In this document: positions 26,269 to 34,874 of the stretch, piece by piece
Numbering within the stretch: position 1 is the stretch's first letter
How the letters are laid out: each line of letters starts with the position of its first letter
NCBI RefSeq assembly: GCF_001297705.1
Contig: NZ_LIRF01000003.1
Location: 1,116,001-1,180,000 of the forward strand
Length of the DNA stretch: 64,000 bases
From: Chryseobacterium sp. ERMR1:04
Lineage (GTDB): Bacteria; Bacteroidota; Bacteroidia; Flavobacteriales; Weeksellaceae
Reading direction: 5' to 3'
Position numbers and translations under genes: made by a program
Notes under the pieces: generated by a model
Databases searched by the model: none
What the model was told of the DNA's origin: nothing
The model's input: the letters and a program-made list of their open reading frames with translations, nothing else

Positions 26269-26892
26269 ATGGAATTTAAAATCTTAAGAAATATTGAAAA
26301 CAGTTTTAAGCAAATCAGGTTATTTACCTTTGTTTTTACCCTGCTATGCTTTGGTGTGGTTGCTTTAGTTGTTTATCAATCTTACCATTTCGCAGAAGAG
26401 CAGCGAAAGAAAATTTATGTTTTGGATAATGGTAAATCACTGATGGTAGCACTCTCTCAGGATATGTCAATCAACCGACCTGTGGAAGCTAGAGAACATG
26501 TAAGACGTTTTCATGAATTGTTCTTTACCATGTCTCCCGACAAAAATGCCATAGAAAGCAATATGAAAAGAGCATTCAATCTTGCTGACCAATCTGCTTT
26601 CAACTATTATAAAGACCTTTCTGAAAAAGGGTACTATAACAGGATCATCTCAGGAAATGTACAGCAAAGAATTGAGATTGACAGTGTTGTTGCCAATTTC
26701 AACAGCTATCCTTATGAGGTAAAAACGTTTGCTCGACAATTCATTATCAGATCAAGTAATCTTACAAAACGAAGCCTTATTACCCACTGTGAATTGGTTA
26801 ATTCAGTACGATCAGACAGTAATCCTCAGGGATTTATCATTGAAAAATTTAACGTCGTTGAAAATAAGGATGTTGAAACCGTAGACCGATAA
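26269..26892 (+). CDS. traK: Conjugal transfer protein TraK (VirB8-like)
   Basis: A 207-residue protein with a short cytoplasmic N-terminus, one membrane helix (about 18-40) and a periplasmic domain (about 60-205). The start MEFKILRNIENSFKQIR and the segment REHVRRFHELFFTM are standard for TraK. It corresponds to VirB8, the assembly scaffold of the channel. It continues the tra operon with a 16-bp gap. Confidence 0.92.
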   Translation: MEFKILRNIENSFKQIRLFTFVFTLLCFGVVALVVYQSYHFAEEQRKKIYVLDNGKSLMVALSQDMSINRPVEAREHVRRFHELFFTMSPDKNAIESNMKRAFNLADQSAFNYYKDLSEKGYYNRIISGNVQQRIEIDSVVANFNSYPYEVKTFARQFIIRSSNLTKRSLITHCELVNSVRSDSNPQGFIIEKFNVVENKDVETVDR

Positions 26893-26902
26893 ATAAATCA
26901 TT

Positions 26903-27184
26903 ATGAAAAAGTTGAATAAAGCAATTGATCAATATATAAAGAATGTAGAACAACATTGGAAAGCAATACCTGAAAAACGCCAACGGATATTAACAAAAAT
27001 ATTTTTTACAGGATATACACTGCTTACCATTAGTATTATCCTTCAGAATTGGTTAAAAGAAGGGAGTCGTAAAAACATTCCTCTTGGAGGACATATCAGT
27101 ACTGTTCTGAGAGGATTGAACGTAAAGACAGAATCAGCGGAAGTTAAGCTTATTAACCATCAACAAAAATCAGAAAATGAATGA
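26903..27184 (+). CDS. traL: Conjugal transfer protein TraL-like
   Basis: A 93-residue protein with one membrane helix (about 31-48) and a basic N-terminus. Small TraL/DUF3989 proteins occupy exactly this position between TraK and TraM. The body is poorly conserved, so the name rests mostly on position. Its 3' end overlaps traM by 8 bp. Confidence 0.65.
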   Translation: MKKLNKAIDQYIKNVEQHWKAIPEKRQRILTKIFFTGYTLLTISIILQNWLKEGSRKNIPLGGHISTVLRGLNVKTESAEVKLINHQQKSENE

Positions 27185-28490
27185 TTCCACAAAAAACAAT
27201 ATAAAAATAATAGAAAATGGTTTCGGAGTTTTAGCAGAGAATGAATCACAGGAAAACAAAAAATTACAATGGGAAAATATAAAGAAGCCCATCATCTATT
27301 TTTTGATGTCTATTGCCTGTCTGGGATGTTTATATCTGATTTTTAAACCGAAGGATAAAATGAAAATGGAAAATGCAGGTATTAATTCAGCTATTCCACA
27401 GGCGGCTGATGATAAACTACAGTCGGACAAGCAGAAAGCATATGAACAACAATTACTGGATAAGAAAAATGGAGAAAAAAGAAATTCATTAACCAGCCTA
27501 TCTGATTATTGGAGTGATCCTGGATCTGCGAACAACACAATGGGTAGAGGAATCAATGAAAACTCTGTTGATAATTCAAAAAACACAGGTATTACAGATC
27601 AGAATGCAGTAAGCAGTTATCACAGTGCACAGCAGACTTTAGGCTCTTTTTACAGTAGAGATGATCAGGAAATCAATACGCTGAAACAGGAAATCAACAG
27701 ACTGAAGAATGAATCATCACGAAAAGACGCGGAACCGACAAAAACCGGAATCAATGAACAACTTGAACTGATGGAAAAATCATATCAGATGGCTGGAAAA
27801 TATCTACCTCTTCCGGTTAATCAGGAAAAGAACGAAGAACATAAAATTACCGAACCACCACTTAACCAAAGTAAAGTTCATTTAACCACTGCAAAGCCTG
27901 AAACACAAAATCTTGTCTCCAGTTTGTATCGAGAAATGAATGACAGCATTTTTCTAACCGAATTGAATCAAAATAGATTTCATGATATAGAGCAAAATAC
28001 TTCCGGTATTAAAAGTAGAAACAGCATTCGTGCTGTGATTTATGAAACTAAAATTGTAACCCAGGAAAGCTTTATATCCTTGAGACTTTTAGAAACAATG
28101 CTCCTTGGAAAAAGCAAAATCCCGGAAGGAAGTATATTAAAAGCCTCCGGAAAATTTCAGGGAGGAAGATTGCTTTTGAAGATATCAACTATTGAATATA
28201 ATGGGAACGTACAAAAGGTCGAAATAGATATACATGACAACGACGGACAATTGGGACTTAACGTTCCATACTCTCCTGAACAAAATGCCATGACCGACAT
28301 CTTAGCCAATATGGGTCAAACATCAGGAACGAATATTATGATGACCCAATCTGCCCAGCAGCAGATCGCAGCAGATCTTACAAAAGGGGCAGTTCAAGGC
28401 ATATCAGGATATTTTCAGAAGAAGATCAAGCTTCCAAAAGTCACTGTAAAAGCAGGTCATCAAGTCTTTCTTATCTCAAAAAAGAGTTAA
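27177..28490 (+). CDS. traM: Conjugative transposon protein TraM (VirB10-like)
   Basis: A 437-residue protein with a cytoplasmic N-terminus, one membrane helix (about 37-55), a long polar periplasmic linker (about 60-280) and a conserved C-terminal domain (about 285-437). The C-terminal domain includes IRAVIYETKIVTQESFISLR and KLPKVTVKAGHQVFL. It is the VirB10 counterpart spanning the periplasm. The N-terminus overlaps traL. Confidence 0.9.
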   Translation: MNDSTKNNIKIIENGFGVLAENESQENKKLQWENIKKPIIYFLMSIACLGCLYLIFKPKDKMKMENAGINSAIPQAADDKLQSDKQKAYEQQLLDKKNGEKRNSLTSLSDYWSDPGSANNTMGRGINENSVDNSKNTGITDQNAVSSYHSAQQTLGSFYSRDDQEINTLKQEINRLKNESSRKDAEPTKTGINEQLELMEKSYQMAGKYLPLPVNQEKNEEHKITEPPLNQSKVHLTTAKPETQNLVSSLYREMNDSIFLTELNQNRFHDIEQNTSGIKSRNSIRAVIYETKIVTQESFISLRLLETMLLGKSKIPEGSILKASGKFQGGRLLLKISTIEYNGNVQKVEIDIHDNDGQLGLNVPYSPEQNAMTDILANMGQTSGTNIMMTQSAQQQIAADLTKGAVQGISGYFQKKIKLPKVTVKAGHQVFLISKKS

Positions 28491-28507
28491 ATAACAAATT
28501 TAAAACA

Positions 28508-29407
28508 ATGAACATTATACTAAAAAAATGGCTGGTATTTATCTTACTCTCATTTTCAATGAGCTTATTGAGTTCTCAGGAAATGCAGGAATCTACCTCC
28601 TTGAACGATGCAAAATTAGAACCTTTCAAACTGGAAGTAACTTATAATAAAACAACTCATTTAATATTTCCATCACCGATACGATATGTTGATTTAGGAA
28701 GTGAAAATCTTATAGCCAACAAAGCGGAAGATGTGGGAAATGTTCTCCGAATAAAAGCAGGTATCAATGGTTTTGAAGAAGAAACTAACTTTTCAGTTAT
28801 TACTCAGGACGGTAAATTTTACAATTTTGATGTATTATATAGTCCCCATCCTAATACGCTGAATTATGATCTTCTTAAATTACATCAAACGCAAGAAAAA
28901 GAATATTCTACGGATGTACAATTTGAAGAACTTAAAGGAAACTCATCTTCACTTAATGAAGCAATTATGAAAACGCTGTATGAAAATCCTAAAAGAACCA
29001 TTACGCATATCGGTATCAAAAGTTTTGGAATCCGGTTTTTATTAAAGTCTTTGTATATATATGAAGGAAAGTTTTACTTTATTTTTCAAATGACGAATAA
29101 AAGTAATATATCGTATGATATCGACTTTATCAACTTCAAAATTATAGATAAAAAAAATCTCAAACGTACCATTATTCAAGAGAAAATATTAACTCCTCTT
29201 CGCATCTATCCTATTATTAACGCTGTAAGTAATCAAGCTTCCTCAATTGTTCTCTATCTGTTAGATCAATTCACACTGTTTGATGATCAGATACTGGAAA
29301 TAGAAGTTTTTGAAAAAAATGGGGGACGTCATCAGAAGATCGAAGTTGAAAATATTGATCTGATCAATGCAAAAATAGTTAGAGATATTCACTTAAAAAT
29401 GAAATAA
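28508..29407 (+). CDS. traN: Conjugative transposon protein TraN (DUF4138, VirB9-like)
   Basis: A 299-residue exported protein with a signal peptide (about 1-24) and the DUF4138 body. The conserved start of the mature part, LEVTYNKTTHLIFPSPIRYVD, and VLRIKAG are family hallmarks. It corresponds to VirB9, the outer-membrane-side partner of TraM. It ends 1 bp before traO. Confidence 0.92.
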   Translation: MNIILKKWLVFILLSFSMSLLSSQEMQESTSLNDAKLEPFKLEVTYNKTTHLIFPSPIRYVDLGSENLIANKAEDVGNVLRIKAGINGFEEETNFSVITQDGKFYNFDVLYSPHPNTLNYDLLKLHQTQEKEYSTDVQFEELKGNSSSLNEAIMKTLYENPKRTITHIGIKSFGIRFLLKSLYIYEGKFYFIFQMTNKSNISYDIDFINFKIIDKKNLKRTIIQEKILTPLRIYPIINAVSNQASSIVLYLLDQFTLFDDQILEIEVFEKNGGRHQKIEVENIDLINAKIVRDIHLKMK

Positions 29408-29408
29408 G

Positions 29409-29966
29409 ATGAATAAGAAACTCATTTATATGATTGTATTACTATTGCTTAGTCTTACAGTAAGAGCGCAACGTATGCTTCCGAAACAAAAAGGAATAGA
29501 AGCAAATTTCGGATTATTGTTTACATCAGATTCACAGTATTACTTTGTGAACACAGGTATAATCATTCATACCAAAAAAGGAAATTATCATAGTTACACA
29601 TTAGAATACAGCAGAGATAATATACCGTACAGAAACACTGAAATTCGTATTGAAAGCTACACTGCTGAGGCAGGTTACAGTTTAAACTTAATTGCCAACC
29701 GTACCCGAAATTTGATGATCAATTCCTCATTATCTGCCACGGCAGGATATGAAGAAATCAATAAAGGAGAGCTCCTTTTATATGATGGTGCCAGATTAAT
29801 AAATCAATCTTCTTTTGTGTACGGTGTAAGCGGAAAACTTAGCATGGAAATATATCTTTCCGACCGGATTGTACTGCTTACTTCTGGAAAACTACAACAC
29901 TTGTGGAATACATCATTAAGTCCTTTGAGATGTTCAGTCGGTATTGGAATACGATTTAATTTATAA
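29409..29966 (+). CDS. traO: Conjugal transfer protein TraO, outer-membrane barrel-like
   Basis: A 185-residue exported protein with a signal peptide ending in VRAQ (about 1-20) and a beta-rich body with alternating hydrophobic strands ending in GIGIRFNL, an outer-membrane C-terminal signature. Position after TraN is that of TraO in Bacteroidetes elements. Confidence 0.85.
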   Translation: MNKKLIYMIVLLLLSLTVRAQRMLPKQKGIEANFGLLFTSDSQYYFVNTGIIIHTKKGNYHSYTLEYSRDNIPYRNTEIRIESYTAEAGYSLNLIANRTRNLMINSSLSATAGYEEINKGELLLYDGARLINQSSFVYGVSGKLSMEIYLSDRIVLLTSGKLQHLWNTSLSPLRCSVGIGIRFNL

Positions 29967-29977
29967 AGAAAATTATT

Positions 29978-30424
29978 ATGAAAAACTCAATCAATATTGC
30001 CCACGGGTTTCTCTCCATTCTGTATAGTGTACTGATCTTATTTTTATTTGAGATCAGCCTTGCTTCATGTACCCAGGACGAGTTACAAATACAGCAGAAT
30101 TTTCCTTTTGAAATTTCAGTAATGCCAACTCCGAAAAATATTTCTAAAGATGAAACAGTTGAGATCCGTTTTCAAGTTTTACCTTTGGGAGGCTATTCTG
30201 AAACCCAATATTTTTTAAGGTATTTTCAATATGACGGATCGGGAACACTACAGTATTTCAATAATACGCCTTATTTACCCAATGACTTATATCCATTATT
30301 ACAAAAACAATTCAGATTATACTACACCTCTACTTCAGAAATATCACAATCATTTACAATCTGGATCATTGATAATTTTGGAAATGAGAAAGAAATTAAA
30401 TTTCAATTTAACATTAAAGATTAG
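29978..30424 (+). CDS. traQ: Conjugal transfer protein TraQ (DUF3872)
   Basis: A 148-residue lipoprotein-like protein. A hydrophobic segment (about 12-30) ends in SLASC, followed by the DUF3872 body with FEISVMPTPKNISKDETVEIRF and RYFQYDGSG. This family closes tra operons. No traP-type primase gene separates it from traO, unlike CTnDOT. It ends the intact tra run; no gene follows before the RadC-like gene on the opposite strand. Confidence 0.85.
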   Translation: MKNSINIAHGFLSILYSVLILFLFEISLASCTQDELQIQQNFPFEISVMPTPKNISKDETVEIRFQVLPLGGYSETQYFLRYFQYDGSGTLQYFNNTPYLPNDLYPLLQKQFRLYYTSTSEISQSFTIWIIDNFGNEKEIKFQFNIKD

Positions 30425-30559
30425 TTTATCCACTTTTACTCCTATTTAAGTTAATGATTACAGAATATGTATAAATACAAATAATTAGAATCCTTTTGAT
30501 GTAAATCTTTTTTGAGCAAGAGCTTAGCAAGGCAAAAAAAATGATTTTATTATGTAATA

Positions 30560-30604
30560 AGCGAAAAGATGTTTCCGACTAAAGAGAGGAATTATCTTTT
30601 CGCT
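30560..30604 (+). other. Long stem-loop at the end of the tra operon
   Basis: AGCGAAAAGAT pairs perfectly with ATCTTTTCGCT across a 23-nt loop, 136 bp after the traQ stop. No T-run follows on the plus strand, so it may be an attenuator or RNA 3'-end structure. Confidence 0.4.
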
Positions 30605-30617
30605 AAAAAATAGTGAT

Positions 30618-30647
30618 AAAAAAAGCGGTAATTTAAAAAATTCCGCT
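30618..30647 (-). terminator. Terminator after the RadC-like gene
   Basis: AGCGG...CCGCT with an AT-rich inner stem lies 31 bp beyond the stop of the RadC-like gene. On the minus strand it is followed by a seven-T run. Confidence 0.65.
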
Positions 30648-30677
30648 CTTCTCGTTTACTTATTCTTCGTCAAAAAT

Positions 30678-31121
30678 CTATAGTTTACCATCATCTGCAA
30701 AAGAAGTATATTCAGTGGATGTCAAAATACAATGATCTAGCAGTTGTATATTAAGTAATTTTGAAGCTTCTTTTATATTTTGAGTAACTTTAACATCTTC
30801 CACTGATGGTTTTAAATTTCCTGATGGATGATTATGAGCTATTATTATACATGAAGCATTACATAAAAGTGCAGCCTGCATAATAATTCTTACGTCTACT
30901 AATGATGAAGAAATTCCAGATTCAGAAATCTTTCTTATCCCCAGCACTTTATTTGCCTGATTTAAGTAAAGTGTGTAAAATGATTCTCTGTAATCAATTT
31001 CATCACTGTCAAAATGTTCTCTGAACACCTTAACAGCATCATTTGAATTTGTAATTAGTCTCTCTGAATTCCCTTTTCGAGAATAGCTTAATTTTATTTC
31101 GTTTACGATATTGAATTTCAT
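30678..31121 (-). CDS. RadC-like JAB/MPN domain protein
   Basis: A 147-residue protein with the JAMM metal motif IIIAHNHPSGNLKPSVEDV (about 93-112). It lacks the N-terminal helix-hairpin-helix part of full-length RadC (about 220 residues), the usual short form in mobile elements and near tra operons. The biochemical role is unknown, though DNA metabolism is often proposed. It is convergent with the tra operon and has its own terminator. It lies 70 bp downstream of the DUF932 gene. Confidence 0.87.
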   Translation of the reverse strand: MKFNIVNEIKLSYSRKGNSERLITNSNDAVKVFREHFDSDEIDYRESFYTLYLNQANKVLGIRKISESGISSSLVDVRIIMQAALLCNASCIIIAHNHPSGNLKPSVEDVKVTQNIKEASKLLNIQLLDHCILTSTEYTSFADDGKL

Positions 31122-31191
31122 CTTTCTTGCTCTGAGTACAGCAGAGACTCTTATTTCCTGTACTTAAAAATGATAAAAAATATTCTAAAAA

Positions 31192-32264
31192 TCAATTCAT
31201 AAAAATTGCATCTACACCTTGATGAGCAAACTTTTCGCAAAGATCAAAAGTCTTTTGAGATTTTAATTGTGCTGTACCTCCCAATACGATAGACTGTAAT
31301 TTCGCTTCATCATTTTTATAATTTTTTACGTTTTGATAATAACCTGTCACTGCATTGTATGCTCCAAACAAAGTTCCTTTTGTAGTTTCCATTTGTTGGG
31401 TATCACTCATCATAGCGTACATAAAAGCATCATCAACTGAATTTTTAAAAACGGTTGACAGCTCATCAAAATTTCCCTTTTGTAAATGATCAAATGTTTC
31501 CTTATTAGGACATAAGGCCAACTGAATAAGTTTTTTCATTTCTTTGTCATTAACATTGATTTTAGCCCAATGATTAAATACTGCTTCTAACTCATTGCTC
31601 AGCATATTTGCTAATCCCATTACTTTGTGAGCATCATCCAAACGCTGTTTTGCTCCAGCTGTATGTCTAATTCTTACAACATTACTCATATTCCGCAACG
31701 ACGCATTTAAAGTATTTTGACAAACGATACGTATGGGCGTAAAAGCAGCTGTTATGCTTCCGCTACCATCATGAGATGTGGTAAGAAATATGTATTTTTC
31801 TGTAACATCATCCCCGTTTCCTACTCGAATATAATCGGGTAATTTAGCCGTAATAAATATTCGTTCGCCATCTCCCAGTGCACCTGCAGTTTCATAGAAA
31901 ATTCCATTTCCACCTCCAACAATGGAATCAAAAAATACAAAGGCTTCATGATTCTGGACAATTTGATAGTCCTTTCCAACGACTCCTAAGACCTTGTTAT
32001 TATCTGTTCTTATGTTAGCGAAATAATCAGGAACTTCTAATTCGGAATCAGTTAATTCCATAACTTCGTCCATTTCTTTAATTTCAGAAATTTTGTAAAA
32101 AGCGGTGATTTTTCCACCTCATAATCAATACCGGCAAATTTTATCGCTTCTTCACTTGTAGGATATTCTTCTACCACTTGCCCTAAATTGTGCCACGCTT
32201 TTTCCTTCACACTGAAAAATGAATATTTTCCTGTTCTATTGTTGAAATTTAATTGGTGTGCCAT
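31192..32264 (-). pseudogene. DUF932 (phage/plasmid-like TIGR03299) gene with a frameshift
   Basis: The N-terminal 60 codons (32264-32080, MAHQLNFNNRTGKYSFFSV) are in one frame and the rest (from about 32085 to 31192) in another. In the second frame, KISEIKEMDEVMELTDSE continues the domain directly. The break lies at about 32078-32100, beside TTTTTACAAAA, and corresponds to one lost base. The combined reading gives a roughly 350-residue DUF932 protein; a second ATG in the new frame (32073) might make an N-terminally shortened product of 293 residues. DUF932 proteins are common on plasmids and elements, function unknown. A sequencing indel cannot be excluded. Confidence 0.8.
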
Positions 32265-32600
32265 GATATAATTGTTTTGATATTAGAAAATGATTTGATG
32301 ATGGTAATAAGGGAAATAATCCTCCTCATTGTTTCCCTTATATATGGATTTAGAAATTTCTTTCTTACTCTATTTTCACTGAACAAATTGCAGGTTTTCG
32401 CATTCTTTGTCAACATTTCGATAATGTCCATAATCGTTGTTTTTTAAGATTGTACATATTGACTTGTTTTCTATCTCATCATTGTTTTATCTCTTAAAAC
32501 CTATCCATCCTTCGATGAATATTTTTCAAAAGAAAAACCGAAAAAAAGAAAGCAGATAATCTTAGCGGAAAAAAGGGAAAACCAAAAGGAAACGGAATAA

Positions 32601-32693
32601 TTGGAGGGTACCTTTAGGGAGGAAGCCGTTTATGCCGTAGTCTTTTGGTTGGCAAATGGAAAGGCTGACCGCTATACCTTAGCTGCCTTTTAA
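32601..32693 (+). other. GC-rich patch with a short open C-terminal-like frame
   Basis: The stretch is distinctly more GC-rich than the flanking AT-rich DNA. The plus strand reads, after a stop, LEGTFREEAVYAVVFWLANG and on to ADRYTLAAF before TAA. The upstream frame carries a basic stretch (KPKGNGIIGGYL). It looks like the end of a decayed or shifted gene, or a conserved non-coding patch. The rest of the gap 32265-32937 shows no gene. Confidence 0.35.
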
Positions 32694-32937
32694 TCGGTTT
32701 CTTATGAAACATATTTTACATAAAAATCAATTAAATTTACTCCCAGCTGATTATATTTTTGAACAATAAAATAGTCTTGATAAAATTGGACAGCTGTTGA
32801 GTAAGATTGTTTATGGAAAGAAGACATTTAAAGACAAATATTTCATCGAAACGTCATAACTGTATTCTTTAAAATTCAGTATTATAAATTCATCTGAATC
32901 ATGAGATTATCTCAGAGATAAGAAATAAATATGACAG

Positions 32938-33162
32938 ATGGTTATGAAAAATACTTCTTCACAAAAAAGGTCTCAAAAAAGAGAATTAGACGTTGAAAGA
33001 AATACGTGCCGTAAGTATATTTTACAAAAAATTTCTGTAGAAAAATCAAGGAAAATTCTTTCTGAGTCAGGACTTCGTTTAGCTGAAGATGAACTGAAAG
33101 AAGTTATAGAATTACTTCATCATATAGCTGAACTCATTATAAACGGATTTATTGTAAAATAA
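32938..33162 (+). CDS. Small basic protein upstream of the recombinase, unknown
   Basis: A 74-residue hydrophilic protein (start at 32938, or at the second Met, 32944). A charged N-terminus (QKRSQKRELDVERN) precedes an amphipathic helical part (about 38-70, LRLAEDELKEVIELLHHIA). It lies 51 bp upstream of the recombinase on the same strand. A recombination directionality factor or a small regulator is conceivable from position; no family is recognised. Confidence 0.5.
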   Translation: MVMKNTSSQKRSQKRELDVERNTCRKYILQKISVEKSRKILSESGLRLAEDELKEVIELLHHIAELIINGFIVK

Positions 33163-33213
33163 ATTTCCATATATTGCACTAACAACCAACGTGTTAATAA
33201 CAAACAAACACTT

Positions 33214-34786
33214 ATGCAGATAGCAGATTTATATATAAGAGTTTCTACAGATGAACAGGCAGAAAAAGGCTATTCTCAAAGAGATCAGCTGGAAAGACTG
33301 GAAAAATATTGTAATCAAAATCAAATTACTATTGGACAAGTAATCTTTGAAGATCATTCAGCAAAAAACTTCACCAGACCTGAGTGGATCAAATATATTA
33401 ATTATATAAAAAAAGAAGTGTAAAATCAAATATAGTATTATTTACAAAATGGGATAGATTTAGTAGAAACGCAGGAGATGCCTATCAGATGATCAAGTTA
33501 TTGCAAAATAACAATATTTCACCACAAGCAATTGAGCAGCCTTTAGATATGTCTATTCCTGAAAATAAGATGATGCTAGCTATATATCTCGCAGCACCGG
33601 AAGTTGAAAATGACAGAAGAGCTCTAAATACATTCTATGGTATGAGAAGAGCAAAAAAGGAAGGTCGTATTATGGGTACCGCTTCTTATGGATACATCAA
33701 TAAATGTACTGAAGAAGGTAGAAAATATGTTGCTCTAAAAGAACCTGAAGCTTCTAATATGCGTTGGGCATTTAATGAGCTTTCCAAAGGTATTCACGCT
33801 GCAAATCAGATCAGACTAAAAATGAATACGATGGGTGGTTCAGAAATAAGTAGCACATCCTTTTATAGATCAATAAGAAATCCAATTTATTGTGGAAAAG
33901 TTTATATCAAAGCATATAAAGATGAAAATGATTGTATTGTTGCAGGAAAACACGAAGGCATAATATCAGAAGCCATATTTAACAAGGTTCAATGTGTTCT
34001 TAACAACAAAAAAAAGAATGAACGGCCAAAAGGAAAAATAATTTCTATTGAACAGCTTCCTCTACGAGGTTTTTTGAAATGTCCAAAATGCAGTTCCAAT
34101 ATTTCAGGTAGCGGTTCAAAAGGAAAAAAAAACATTTATTACTATTACCATTGTAATTCTAAATGTGGATACCGATACAGTTCAGATGTTGTCAATAAGG
34201 CCTTTGAAAGTGAGCTTAAAAAATTTGAATATAACGAAGGTGCAAGCAAATTATTACGAGAAATAATCTTGGCTAATTTTAAACATATCCAGCACAGTGT
34301 AGATATAAAAAAAAGGAAATTTCAACCCAAATTGGACAGTTAAATGACCGATTAAATAGCGCAAGGGAAAAATATTTGGAAGATCGTTTAGATTATGAAG
34401 ATTATGAAATAATTAAAAACGACAGTAAACAAAAAGTTGACAATCTAGAAATGGAATTACAAAATCAAAAATTAACCCGTAAAAATATAGATATTAGGCA
34501 GAAACTTGACGGTGCATTAAAATCACTTCCAAATCTCTCAAAACTCTATGAAACAGGTGATATTGAAACAAAAAGATTGATTTTGTGTTCGATTTTCTCT
34601 GAAAAACTTGAATTTCAAGAAATAGCTTTTCGAACACCTAAACTAAATTCTGCAGCAGCCATTATACTACTCATTAACAACAAGTTAAAAAATAAAAAAG
34701 AGGGAGAAAGCAATAAAAAAAATGCTTTCTCCCTCTGGGTGACCTCGGAGGGGTTCGAACCCCCAACCCTCAGAGCCGAAATCTGA
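33214..34786 (+). pseudogene. Large serine recombinase, broken by two frameshifts
   Basis: Fragment 1 (33214-33423) has the resolvase start ADLYIRVSTDEQAEKGYS, with the catalytic Ser about residue 11. The frame then shifts near 33420 and continues VLFTKWDRFSRNAGDAYQM, holding the catalytic arginines, then fragment 2 (33489-34343) with the recombinase domain and a zinc ribbon (CPKC, later CNSKC). A second shift at an A8 run near 34308 leads to fragment 3, a coiled coil ending about 34700. Both breaks are at A-rich runs. The last codons (from about 34700) are translated host DNA: the tRNA terminator and tRNA-Arg. It is the element's integrase, presumably inactive. Confidence 0.88.
34699..34736 (-). 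terminator. Terminator of tRNA-Arg
   Basis: A perfect 14-bp stem, AGAGGGAGAAAGCA / TGCTTTCTCCCTCT, with a 10-nt loop sits 4 bp beyond the tRNA 3' end. On the minus strand it is followed by TTTTTTATTTTTT. Confidence 0.85.
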
Positions 34787-34813
34787 TATTCTATCCAGTT
34801 GAACTACGAAGCC
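34740..34813 (-). tRNA. tRNA-Arg (anticodon TCG)
   Basis: The minus strand folds as a complete tRNA: acceptor GGCTTCG with CGAGGTC, D-arm GTTCAACTGGATAGAAT, anticodon stem TCAGA/TCTGA with loop TTTCGGC (anticodon TCG), and T-arm GGGGGTTCGAACCCC. The discriminator is A; CCA is not encoded. The recombinase reading frame ends inside this gene, marking the chromosome junction of the mobile element. Confidence 0.95.
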
Positions 34814-34874
34814 GGTTTTATGAATAATTGGTAATAAGTACTATTTAAAATCGCTTATTACCAATTACTTATTA

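Larger units (their letters stand above)
14771..34698. mobile_element. Bacteroidetes-type integrative conjugative element
   Basis: A contiguous block with mobA-mobB-mobC, a candidate oriT, a traA-traQ operon, RadC-like and DUF932 genes and a serine recombinase next to tRNA-Arg. The gene order matches the transfer modules of CTnDOT-like elements, but a large serine recombinase takes the place of the tyrosine integrase. The right end is placed just before the tRNA-Arg terminator. The left end is uncertain: no repeat of the tRNA end was found to the left, and the stress and sugar genes at 1-14.8 kb could be cargo. No RteA/B/C regulators, topoisomerase or excision genes are in the window. Confidence 0.8.

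Noticed and set aside
32078-32100. Programmed -1 frameshifting in the DUF932 gene
   Set aside because: The sequence at the shift does not fit a canonical X-XXY-YYZ slippery heptamer in the zero frame, and a one-base loss explains it more simply.
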